DNA of 64,000 bases from contig CM041083.1 in assembly GCA_023079485.1 (NCBI GenBank), positions 110,215,554-110,279,553 on the forward strand, read 5' to 3'. The stretch's first letter is position 1, and each line of letters opens with the position of its first letter. Shown piece after piece: positions 24,031 to 35,800 of this stretch. The notes beneath the pieces were generated by a model, which saw nothing but the letters and a program-made list of their open reading frames with translations, was not told where the DNA came from and did no database searches. The translations under genes and the position numbers were made by a program. The DNA comes from Archilochus colubris (taxonomy: Eukaryota; Chordata; Aves; Apodiformes; Trochilidae).

Positions 24031-24370
24031 TCTTTTTGTGTATTATTTTTACTAAGTCTGAGTTACCGGTGAGTAAGCTACTAAATGCTACAAAGCTAAG
24101 GCACCTTGCTGTTCAGCATTACAGCAGCTCCATCCTTTTCAGCTGTGGTTGTTTTCTTAGCAGAGGGCATATATGTCTATATCATCTTCCTAGCTTTTCA
24201 CAAAAGCAGCCTATGGCATTGACTTTTCCGAGGAGACTTTTCCAGAGCAGTTGTATCCTTCTCCAAAGAGTAATGCTCTCTATTGATATCTCTATGCATA
24301 GGACAGCACAGGGAGTAAGGGCAAGCTGCCTGGGGTAAGACAGTGCTTGCTCTTTGTGCATTGAACTGAT
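24031..24370. other. Intergenic spacer, nothing recognised
   Basis: AT-rich sequence between the inferred TTC3 3' end and a CR1 insertion. I see no gene or repeat in it. Confidence 0.5.
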
Positions 24371-24882
24371 GTGGCCCTGGTGAGGCCACACCTTCCCTCA
24401 GTTCAGGAAGGATATTGAGGTGCTGGAGCAGGTCCAAAGGATGGCAACCAGGCTGGTGAAAGGACTTGAGCACAGATCCTATGAGGAGAGGCTGAGGGAG
24501 CTGGGGGTGTTCAGCCTGGAGAAGAGGAGGCTCAGAGGAGACCTCATCACTCTCTACAACTCCCTGAAAGGAGGGGATAGCAAGGGGGGGTCGGTCTCTT
24601 CTCCCAGGCAGCCATCAGTAAGACAAGAGGGCATGGACTTAAGCTCTGCCAGGGGAGGTTTAGGTTGGATATTAGGAAGAAATTCTTTACCGAGAGGGTG
24701 ATCAAACACTGGAATGGGCTGCCCAGGAAAGTAGTGGATTCTCCATCCCTGGAGATATTTAAAAAGAGACTGGATGTGGCACTCAGTGCCATGGTCTGGT
24801 AACTGCAGCGGTAGTGGATCAAGGGTTGGACTTGATGATCTCTGAGGTCCCTTCCAACACAGCCAATTCTATGATTCTATGA
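24371..24882 (+). mobile_element. CR1 LINE, 3' part, sense to TTC3
   Basis: A 5'-truncated CR1 copy. It encodes RT C-terminal blocks such as [20 protein letters not shown] and [16 protein letters not shown], then a 3'UTR ending in attctatgattctatga. It has one frameshift near the CR1 C-terminus. It is very similar to the copy at 28593-29242 and lies between the 3' ends of TTC3 and VPS26C. Confidence 0.95.
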
Positions 24883-25384
24883 TACTTCCCTACATCTGCT
24901 TGTTATCACCCAATCATATTTTTCCTATACCCCTAGCACAGAACCCAAGGTTCCTAAATAACCAGCGTGGGTTTTTTTGCCTTTGTTCTTTTTTTCTTCC
25001 CCAACTCCCATGAGCTGGGAAGATTTTCGTGATTTCCAGCAACAATGCCCTTGCAGCTTTACAAAAGGAAGCCTTGGAGCAGCCATCCCCTTCCCCCCCC
25101 CACCACCCGGCCCCTCACTACACGGGGAGCGGGGCAGAGCGGATCCAGCCTGGCTGCTGGGGCAGGATGAACACAAAGTCCATCTCCCCCCATCCGTAAG
25201 GATTAAAGGTGGGAGGTGAGGGCGCTACTCTGAGCAGCAGGTGGCACTCGTGTGACAGCACCTAGAGCAGCCTTTCCTTAAACCCAAAAACCAGCCCGTG
25301 CCATTTCCTGAACTTGGGAGAACTGTTATGTTCTAGTGAATATCTACACCCCCCCTCCCCCTCCCCGACTGTTTTAAGACGTTG
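24883..25384. other. G/C-rich spacer downstream of VPS26C
   Basis: This holds C-runs on the + strand at about 25089-25115 and 25348-25366 (G-runs on the - strand, in the direction of VPS26C transcription) and a small CpG-containing patch around 25110-25220. No coding gene is recognised. Confidence 0.5.
25348..25366 (-). promoter_or_regulatory. VPS26C: G-rich downstream element / G-quadruplex motif
   Basis: The - strand reads four G-runs separated by single A bases (GGGGAGGGGGAGGGGGGG-like). It starts about 37 bases downstream of the candidate VPS26C AATAAA, where G-rich auxiliary elements are known to aid cleavage and termination. Confidence 0.5.
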
Positions 25385-25402
25385 AAATAAGCATTTCCGA
25401 TG

Positions 25403-25408
25403 TTTATT
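25403..25408 (-). terminator. VPS26C: Candidate VPS26C poly(A) signal AATAAA
   Basis: Reverse complement reads AATAAA. A T-rich stretch and then the G-rich run at 25348-25366 follow downstream. An alternative AATAAA lies at 26304-26309, so two 3'UTR lengths are possible. Confidence 0.5.
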
Positions 25409-26303
25409 CTTAGAATACAGATGATACAGAACCAGGGTCAAACCTAGAATTATATTTTCCTGTGTGACAATACTGTTGGATACAGGTAAAGGAGATTATT
25501 TTGGCAGTTTTCTTAATTCTGTCTTTTCAGGTTGTTATCTAGTTAACACTTTATATACTTAGCCTGCCTCCATCCCACATAATGTTAAATTGAAAACACA
25601 ACTGGACTGAAATTGTGGTTGTTAACATCAAAGCCTACAACATGTTTGTGTTGGTAAAGTTACTGCTTGCTGAAATAATTTCTTTAAAAGGTACAGTTAC
25701 AAGCACTTTGATGTATTTACTACCTTAATTTACCCCTTTCCCAGCATTACATTCTTATTTCAAGCTCAACAAGGGCAACATCAGCCCACCTCTAATTAAA
25801 AACTGTTGGCCCAATCTCCCTTGGAATGATTGTTCATACAACCAGCCTAAAGACACAAGGTTTTTAATGCAGTTTTTCCACTGTGCATCATCTGCCATGG
25901 GCAGGGGCTGTGCCTGGTGCTGTTGGGCAGGTGACATTGGCATTTCTTTTTCACACTGGAACTCATCTGTAGACATCTTAGAAAAGGGAAGACAGTATAC
26001 TACAGGAAGTACCTCCTCAAGCTAGAACCTAACTGGTCATATTTTTTTGTGCTGTTTTATATAAAATGGCAACTATAAAGTAAGGACATTATTTTTCTAA
26101 TCTAGAAAAGAGCCTGTGCAATGGAGGGAAATACCTCATGCAAAGCAACAACTTATGTTCTAAGCATTCCTCCAGTACAGACTCATCTCAGTGTGACCAA
26201 AATACATGTGGTGTTATTTCATATTATTCATTTCACATCACTTATTTCGTATTAATCTTGTGATATTCATCTCACACCACCACCTTGCATTGTTGTAGCA
26301 CCA

Positions 26304-26309
26304 TTTATT
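26304..26309 (-). terminator. VPS26C: Alternative proximal VPS26C poly(A) signal
   Basis: Reverse complement reads AATAAA about 480 bases after the stop codon. It lacks the clear G-rich downstream element of the distal site. Confidence 0.35.
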
Positions 26310-26785
26310 ATTACACCTTGAAAGACATTATTCAGTATTATTTTACAAGTCCCTTAACCCACCTTCCAAAATATATACATACATATAAAAAGAGTTACTA
26401 TGTTTAAGAAGGGATATCTTTAGAGGTCTTTGGAACAATTATTAAAAATTAAATAAGGGGAGAAACTATGTATTTCTACAAATTGTAGAAACTTACAGAA
26501 TCATTCTTTTAGCATTTGTCTCAGAAAAAAGGGGGAACAACATGGCTGTTGAAGTCAGAAAAATTCCTGACAAGGCTGTCTGGATAGTTACATACATATA
26601 GGCTATCACAAGGCAGGCAAAGTCTTCAAGATTTATAGAGAACTGAAAGCACAAGAACTGCCAGCAAGGAGAAGGAAGGAAGTGATGTGTTTTCAGTAAC
26701 AATGAGACACGGATAAAATTCCACTTTGCCTCTGAAGAATTTTGTCCTTTATCAGTAAATCCTTAAGCGATTCTCTTCTGGCTCT

Positions 26786-26868
26786 TTACATCCTGCAGAG
26801 CTTCAGAGGGAAGTTCTCTGTGATGAGATGGTCATCGTGTAGGAGGACAACAATGTTAACTTCAAACT
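26786..26868 (-). CDS. VPS26C: VPS26C exon 8 (last coding)
   Basis: It encodes [20 protein letters not shown] and PLKLCRM, then TAA at 26788-26786. The acceptor is ccctttttccag. It matches the conserved VPS26C C-terminus. Confidence 0.97.
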
Positions 26869-29800
26869 CTGGAAAAAGGGGGAAAAAAACCAAAAGAGAA
26901 TTCCCTGTGAACCTGAGCTGCAGCAGCAGCATGAGAGGCAGGCAGCTGCTGCTGTCATGCACATGGTACTCCAGGCAGAACATCACTGTACACATCCCAG
27001 ACCTTTGACCTTTCCTAGAGAACCTTGGCTCACTCTCATCTCACAGACCTCTGGAATCATTACAAGACAGTCTTCCTACAAGCAGTGTTCAGACATTTAA
27101 AAGTAAGATATTTTAGGAAAGATGCCTCAAACCAATATGCACTGTTTAGAATCATGGAAGTGGAAGAGTCAGGGAACAGATGACTCCTGTGCTGTCAGCA
27201 CGTAACATGGCCTTAAAATCCAGCATTATGCATGGCCATACAAAATTAAATACTAAAATACCATATACTTGCAAGCTAAGAAAAACATTTTTCAAAAGAA
27301 AATCTACTCTTCAGGTATTATATTGTGTATTTGTTAAAAAAGAAAATCAGCGTCAAAATCTATAACTAATCCTAATTCTGTTGAGACAGAAAACAAAGAT
27401 AGAGGTAACGGATGAAGTGAACCAGAGATTAAAATAAACAGAAAATAATTGTCCTTTTTTAGAATCATCATAACTACATTAAGACTGTTTTTATAAATAA
27501 AACTCAATACTACTCTAATAGTAACCATTTGTCACTGTAAATTACTGCTTAATATCTAGAAAAAAGTGGAGAAGATTAAGATTTTAGGGAAAATCTCTTG
27601 TGCATGAGGTGCAAAAATACTCCTGGGGGAACAGATAAAGGAGCAGGCAAAGCTGAAAAACCAGTTGTGTACATATGTCCAAGGTATACAGCAAAAAGTG
27701 GGCAGCACTTCAGTTGGCAAGGAATCTAGAGGCTTGTAGACTCAATCTGATATTAAAAATACAAGAGTTGAACAAACAAATCCCAGCAAGAAGAAAAGAA
27801 GAAAAACAGGCTAGCAAAGCATTTTTGCAGTAATTATTTGGACAAGTGAGGAAGATCCTGAATTTCAGGTGTCACTGAAAATGCTGGATTTTGGCACCCA
27901 TCATCAGGAAGAAGCAGCTGGTGTTGATCAAGAAAAGCAGTCACATACATCCTACCCTTACTTTTTCTACTTCTGAGTATGTGCTGCAGAATGGCAAACG
28001 AAAAAGGAAATGGAAAGAGAGGCTCTTGCTGGTGATGAAAAGGAGAGGATCATGTTAGGATTTTATTCTTCAGTTATTACCCCAGTGTTTAATCACACAC
28101 AATTTTTTGGCAGAAAAAACCCCTACTTGACATTACACTGCTTCTCCTGTCCCTGCACAACTGTTTTTATTTAGAAGTATTTGGGCTCTATTTTATCAAT
28201 CAATATGAAATACAACAGACTACAATCCTGTTCAAGAAACCTCTATAGGGAAGCAGATAGATGTCCTGGGTTCTCCTTGCAGTGCTGTCAGTGATTTATC
28301 CCATTACCTTCCCACGGGCTGAAGTGAAACCAGAAACTCAGATCAAAGACTGCCAATACAGCATGAAGTCCCATGCACTTACCAACTTTGAAGTTTGTTG
28401 TTTCCAAGGTTGGGCAAGTGAACAACCTAGGAAACACCATGTATATGGGAATTGGTAGCCCCCTGCAGACATCTCCATCAGCAATCTGAATATTCTGTAT
28501 CTCTGTGGCATCTCTGGCATAACCTTCAGCACACCCTGGTGAAAGCAGGAAATTCGGGAGCAGGGAATGGGAGAGAAGAGAAAGCAGTTACCAAAATGAA
28601 CATGAGCCAGCAGTGTGCCCAGGTGGCCAAGAAGGCCAATGGCATCCTGGCCTGTATCAGGAACAGTGTGGCCAGCAGGTCCAAGGAAGTAATTCTGCCC
28701 CTGGACTCAGCCCTGGTGAGGCCACACCTCGAGTCCTGTGTCCAGTTCTGGGCCCCTCAGTTCAGGAAGGATATCGCGGTCCTGGAGCAGGTCCAAAGGA
28801 GGGCAACCAGGCTGGTGAAGGGACTCGAGCACAGACCCTATGAGGAGAGGCTGAGGGAGCTGCGGCTGTTCAGCCTGGAGAAGAGGAGGCTCAGGGGAGA
28901 CCTCATCACTCTCTACAACTCCCTGAAAGGAGGGGGTAGCCAGGTGGGGGTTGGTCTCTTTTCCCAGGCAGCCATCAGCAAGACAAGAGGGCACGGTCTT
29001 AAGTTGTGCCAGGGGAGGTTTAGGTTAGATATTAGAAAGAATTTCTTTACAGAGAGTGTGATCAGACATTGGAATGGGCTGCCCAGGAAAGTAGTGGATT
29101 CTCCATCCCTGGAGATATTTAAGAAGAGACTGGATGTGGCACTCAGTGCCATGGTCTGGTAACTGCAGCGGTAGTGGATCAAGGGTTGGACTTGATGATC
29201 TCTGAGGTCCCTTCCAACCCAGCCAATTCTATGATTCTATGAAAATTTACAACAAAGATAAGCAGAGCTGGTGGGGAGGTATGTGTGGGCAAAACATTTT
29301 GCTCTTTAACCTCCCAAGTTTTCACATTAAACAATCCAAATTAAGGATCATGAATATTATTTAAATTAATATTTGAACTGTTCCACCTGAAGTGCAAAAC
29401 AATTTTTTGGAAGTCTTTTTAATTAGATGGATTTTGACAACCTTTTGTATTTAAGCTGAAAGAGTACAAATAACAATTACTGCAGTCTATTCTATACACA
29501 TTCCATTTATAGAGAAACTTACCACAGGTTTCCACACGTACTAACTGCAGCTCAATACTTTTGACTGCAGCCTCTGCGTTCTCCACTACCAGCTCCCCTG
29601 TTAGTGGCTGTGTAATGATGCAGTTTGTAGAACTGAGATGCCCTTTGATGAGAAATTTAGGAAGGGAGGCTCTCTGAAAAGATTGAGAGTGAAAATGACA
29701 AAAAAAAAGACACAACTGTAAAAGCAAAGATAAAACTACCTTATGGAAAGACAGTTGTCAAAATATGTAGGAAATTCCAAAAAGCTGCAGTTATAAATTC

Positions 29801-32800
29801 CAAAGGTCAGATATACCACATGTAACTTAAATAATGTAACCTGTTAAAAATGCATCCTTACACAGATACATTAAGATATCTCGTACTAACTTCCCCTCTG
29901 ACATTGCCCCTACTCATCTCACCCATCTACATGAGCATTTTTTCTGGGATGAACTGAAAAAAGTTGGCTATTATAATTAATCCAAAATTAGGAACCTGAC
30001 TGTGAAGTAGGGAGGCTGGCAGGAACTAGCAGGATGGTCAAATTAAGTTAGATGACAGTGCTCTAGAGAAGTGTATTCTGGTCCAACTTTGTTATGGATT
30101 ACACTACAGTATTCCATTTCAATGGCTTTCCTACTTTTTAAAATTTTTCATCACCACTAGTATTGCAAAACAGGCATTTAAAAATCTTCATTTAACGTGA
30201 GATGAAGCATATTGCTGATGTAGAAAGACACCAATTAGGGCTATTAATAAAGTGTTTAATTTGAACACAGTGTCACACATTAATTTTCTTAAGAGGAAGC
30301 ATGTTTCCTAGTTGTAAGGAAGGAGTAGTAAGGACAGCTGACAAAAGATGACTGTATATCTGTTTCCATGACAGACCAAAGCAGGGGATTTGCTCCCCCT
30401 GCTCTGGCCTTTTTAGGCCATCAGGCATCACAGATATTCTCTGTCAACACTGAAACTCATATGCCAGAAGTTCCATTTACATGTCAAGTTATGGCAGGAG
30501 GCATACTGTAGCAGTCAAGTTTTCTACCCACATCTTCAGCTTGTATCTTCACCATCCAACTTTCTCAAGCTCTTTGAGCATCCTCCTCTAACCTTCCCCT
30601 TCTTTTGCAAACCTTATTCTTCACCCCCTCAATTTTTTGTTATTGACATCTTTCATGTCAGCTCCTACCTTCCAACCATCTGTTCACACTTGCCTGTGGC
30701 ATCAGATTTCTTTGCCCACGTAACCGATTTTCCCTTCTTCCAAACCAACCCTCTGGCTCCAAAGTTTTTTCTCCCAATCTGTTTGTTTTGCTTAGTCCTG
30801 GCTGCCAGTACCAATGGCAGAAAAGTTCTCAGCTACTGTTTAGACTGTTTCACTAGGATACCCAACACCTCTGCAGAGTTAAGCTGTTCTACTCAAAACA
30901 AATCTTCGGGGGAAATAAAGAGGGATTTTCATGTATTTAGTTAATGTGACCTTAACTTGGGTCTTTTTTCATAAATTAAACAACACAAGTTACATCCCCA
31001 AGAAAACCACTCTATGAAATAGAGTCCTAATAATGTACTAGGGCACAAAAGGAGCTTTCAGAACAAAAACTCAATGCCATTTTCCCCAATCCTAGTCTAC
31101 AAGAAATGTTTTTCTAAAGGTGTATTTCCTCTAGAGCCATACTACTCTTGTCAATACTGTTAATACTTTAATCCTAGCTGGGTCATCTCTCATGGGGCCT
31201 GTCATTTACACTCTATTTCATAATCTCCCCAAAATTAGAATCAAGAACATATGAGCAAATCTCCCCTGGTTTCTCAATCTAACATCTTTGTGCTTTGCTT
31301 GACTCCTGCAGACCTCAAAGGAGGTTGGAGCAAGGAGGGGAAGAGTCTCTTCCCCTTGATGGCGTGTGAGGGGACCAGAGGAAATGGATGCATGCTACCT
31401 CAGGAGAGGTTTAGGCTGGATATAAAGCAACAGTTTTTCTCTGAAAGAGTTGCAAGACAATGGAATAGTGTGTGCCCAGGGCAGTGGTGGAGTCACCAGC
31501 TCTGGAGTATTTAAATGGCCTCTGGTCCTGGTTTTTAGGGACATGGTTTGTTCAGTGGTGAGCTTACAGTGGTGGTCGAAGGTTGGACTGGATGATTTTG
31601 AAGGTCTTTTCCAACCAAAGATATTTTGTGATTCTGTGTGACTATTCTAGCAGACTACCAGTAATCAGAAATCACTCGTGATCTCCAGACAAGCAGAGAA
31701 TTTTAAATTTTAATATATTATTATACCAGAACAGTGACTTTTTCTAACCCGTCCACCAGGTAGTCCTTGTGCTGCCATACACATCCACAGCTATTCTTCA
31801 GACAGCTACACAATTAAATACCAAGTTCTGCTGGATCAGAGATGTCAGAAGTTTTAGAATCTGCTTTTGTGGTTATTTACTTAGAGCAGAAAAAGGCACA
31901 GGGTCTGTTCTTAAACTTAAGGAAAAGCCTGAAATGGACAGGACCTTCTGATGATGTACACCACTGTATGTTTGCTGAGCTCATGAGTAGAGTATCAAGA
32001 TCCAGAAGAGAAAGCAGAAAATTACATGGGAACATGGTTCATAGGAAAAGCAGACTGATGAGTGCTTAGTATTTAGTCTAAAAAGAAATTTTGCCATGAA
32101 GAAGCGTTTATCCTTCTACTTGGAAAAATATCCTTAAATTTGGAAAAATCTCCAGAGACATGCTGCACTGCTATCTTCCACTCAGAAAAATGATAAAAAT
32201 GTCTAAAAATTACTAAGCAGAGTTCCACCTTACAGGAGTCACTATTATAAGAGATGAGGCACAGTCACTTTATTGCTTACGAAGGTAAAACAGGATAAAG
32301 GGGGGGAAAAAAAGTAATAGAGTTTATTATCTCTTACCTCTTTAACATTTTGCAAAGTTTCAGGAGTAATTGTGAAGTCTACTGGGCTTGGCATCAGTTT
32401 TTCTTTCTGTGACTACAAGTAATGAAAGAGTCAAACTGTAAGCCATGATTTACAAAAGATAAAGTCAAGCGAATATAATAAAGTCAAGCAACTGTTGGAG
32501 GGGCTGGTTTTCAGATTGCCTTCATACTTAAAGTATGCAGCTATGTAATAAACCAAGTATGCAGCTATGTAATAAACCCCAAGATTTCCTGCCTTTGTTG
32601 TTAAATGACATTGTGATATTGTCTACACACAAGTCACAATGCATCATGAACCTAAACTGCAGAAACAGAACTGTGACAATTTGGGGTTATGTTGTGTTTG
32701 CCATTGCAATACACCACAACAAGCTCTACACTTGTATGGTTTTTTGGCTTAAGTTCTACCTACACTGTAAAAAAAGAAAAAACAAAACCACATCATGCGG

Positions 32801-35800
32801 AAGAAAAAAAATAGACTACCTACCTGAAACACATGGTATACTATAGAAAAAAAAAGCTAAATTTCACATCGCTGTATTTACAAATAGTAACATTTTTTAT
32901 GTCACTTGCAGTGTTTCCTTTCATTACTAATACTTATAAATTCAAGCAGAGGAGAAGGGGGGGGATTATAAATGAATGCTCTATTGCTTCAGATATGGTT
33001 TTATAAAATCTCCCTCCTGTAATCTCTGCATATATTACTAGGAGATCCTCTTCTGATGGAATTTAGTGTGGTTTTAATTTAACGGGCTTAGCATTCCAGC
33101 TTTTAAAATTGTAAATGAAATGAAACAAAACTTGGTCCAGGTTAGCTTTCCACACTGGAGAAGCTATTTTAGGGGCACATAATTACAGCTGTTCAGTATC
33201 TAGTAACACTACTTATCACAATATCAGTAAGTTAAGTCTTTCCATAAGGGGCTGAATGGGTCCTGAGCTTTGCTGAGATGGCAGCTTCTGTATCCTGTAT
33301 CAGGAAGGGAAGCTTCACTTACCATTCACTATGCTCCTTATCTCAGTGAGGAGCACTCACATATGTAAGAGTAAGGGGCCAGCACAGCATCAAATATGAG
33401 ACCCAACTGTATGTAACTGGGAGCTGCCAAAGCACCCCACCAATGAGCTTGGTTTTAACTCTTAGTTAGGATCTACCTCAGAATTCAAAATAGGTTCTGC
33501 TGCCCAGCTGCAAGATGGAAAATATTAGCAACAGGTTGACTGTATTTTCTCATAAAAGACAAATTCTGGCAAAGAACAAGTTTACCAGAAATGGTACACT
33601 GAGCACTGACAGTGAGAATTATATGTTCAGTAAAACCTCGTTAATTCAGCCTGACTGGGAGATTGATGATTTACTGACTTGTGATCCAAGAAGTGCTGTA
33701 GTTGGAACAAGAAATAAAACCAGGAAACTTCATAATATGTAATTCGTTTACTATTTTGACAACTGTAGCTTACTTATAATGTAATAATGGACCAATAAAT
33801 TGTAGCATAATATACTTTAGAAAAGAATGAAATCTTACCAACAGGAAACTTCTTTATAGCACATAGCTAAACTTTTAAAAATGTACTATAGAATTAAAGT
33901 AACATTTTCAGTATTATTCATAAGTGAGACAAAAGAGTCTAGTGCTTTAATGTCCTGTTAAGAGTTCAAAGGAATGATACAAAGAGTATGTTCTATCAAG
34001 CTGTGGGTGAAAAAAGAAGTACTTAATCAGGCCAGCACAGTCTGTACTGACATCAGCTGCCCTGAACATGTGTACAAGTCAATATAAACTACAAACCACT
34101 CTGACATAGCGACTTCAAGTAACAAGGCATTTCTTGTGAGGCAGCTGAAACTCATCCCACAAGGGCATCTCCACAGGAGGAAGGCTGTCTCCATGCTGAG
34201 CCCACAGATGTGGGTATTTGTTAACCTAGTTTTCTTAGCATATTGCCAGCTACAGGCTTACTTAATAGCAAAAGTGCTTAAGCTGACAAGCTTCTTATAT
34301 CCACCTTGACACTGTCCCAGCTTTGATACTTTGAGTCATAAATCATAATGAGTCATGTGAAGAGAAAACAGGTATTTTCTCTTCACCAGACAACTCCCAT
34401 TTCTAGGATGGCCAGAGTGGGTGCATGGAACCTTTGGCTAAGCAATGCTCAGTTAATCTGAAACAGTGTGTAGAACACCATAGGATTTATTTATATTTAT
34501 ATAATATGCTATTATTATATATAATATGCATTTAATATGCTAGTGCTTCAGAACTGAAAGGATGAGCAAAGAATAAACTGGGCGCAGTACAAAAACATCT
34601 TTTAATCCAAGTCATCTTTATACCATTTTTAAAATTAAAAATATTATTCTGATTATTCTAATCAGAAGCAACTGAACCCTGGCTCTTATGGGTGTTGTGT
34701 TTTTTGGGTTTTTTTGAGGCTAGCTTCCTTTACTCATACACAGCCCATGTGTTGCTATTATAAATTACATTACTTTAGCTGTTTTTCTAAACCAACCTTA
34801 TTGCCAAACTTCACTTAGAGTGAAAACCAAACCAAAATAAAAATAATCTCACTTTGTGGAGTTAATACAAATCACACTTACCAATGAGTGGACAATGAAT
34901 TCACAAGTCTTAGTCAGGTCTTTTGCCAGTAGAGAACGTCGCATATCACACCGTAGGGCATACTGGCAAAAAGGACGGCAGAAAAAAAATAATAAAAAAA
35001 ATTACCATGGCTAAGACTTCCTCTATCTCTTATTTATTTAAAGCATCATTGACAAAAGTTTAACAGGCCATGTATTCGCCAGTGGAGGGGAGAGGAAAAG
35101 GAAATAAGAGGCATACAATGATTTTAGATGTTCCAAAGTGAAAGTTTTTCTGTGTGTTTACAATCCCATAGTTATTTGCAAATGCTGTCCATGCCTTCTG
35201 TGTTAGGTAATAACCTATGAGATTGAGGGATGAATTCACTGACAGACAGCAGTGATCTTGAACAGCTTTGGCACCCACATTGCATCCAGTTAAGTGATTA
35301 CAACCACACTGTGGGTAAGTGATTATCAATAAGATATACTAACAGCATTCTAATTTAAAATTCAATCTTACAGTCAATTTAGCAGTGGTAACAGTTACAA
35401 GCATATTTAATGGGAAACTTATACATCAAAAATCAGTAGTGTGAAGTCTAAACAAACATCAGGCAAAAAAGGTTAATTTTGCTTTCCACTGTTAAAATCT
35501 TGCTTCCCATTTTCTCCCCTTTCTCCTCTAAAAAGGGAGCCAATAAACCAGTGACTGAAAAATAGTATGACCTTAATTATCACATACAGTTCAGCATCTA
35601 CAACACAGGTTTTCAATGTCTTTACAGATAGGGAATTCGTTGTGGAGGGTTTTTTTATTGTTTTGGTTTTAGTTCCTTTTTTACAGATGAGAAACTCTCT
35701 GCATATAACCTGAATGTGTGTGCAAGAACAGAACATGGGAGAACACCTCTTTCCCCATCACAGACCATGGTTTCCACTAAGTTGATCACTGCTGAGCAAA

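Larger units (their letters stand above)
25385..26785 (-). other. VPS26C: VPS26C 3' untranslated region (inferred)
   Basis: Non-coding AT-rich sequence following the VPS26C stop. Its extent assumes use of the distal poly(A) signal at 25403-25408. No repeats are recognised in it. Confidence 0.5.

Noticed and set aside
28338..28532. 64-codon - strand ORF over VPS26C exon 7
   Set aside because: It is in a different frame from the VPS26C protein. The correct frame, with matching splice phases, gives the conserved sequence.
28452..29162. 236-codon + strand ORF as a host gene
   Set aside because: It is CR1 reverse transcriptase C-terminal sequence read through into antisense VPS26C exon 7, not a cellular gene.
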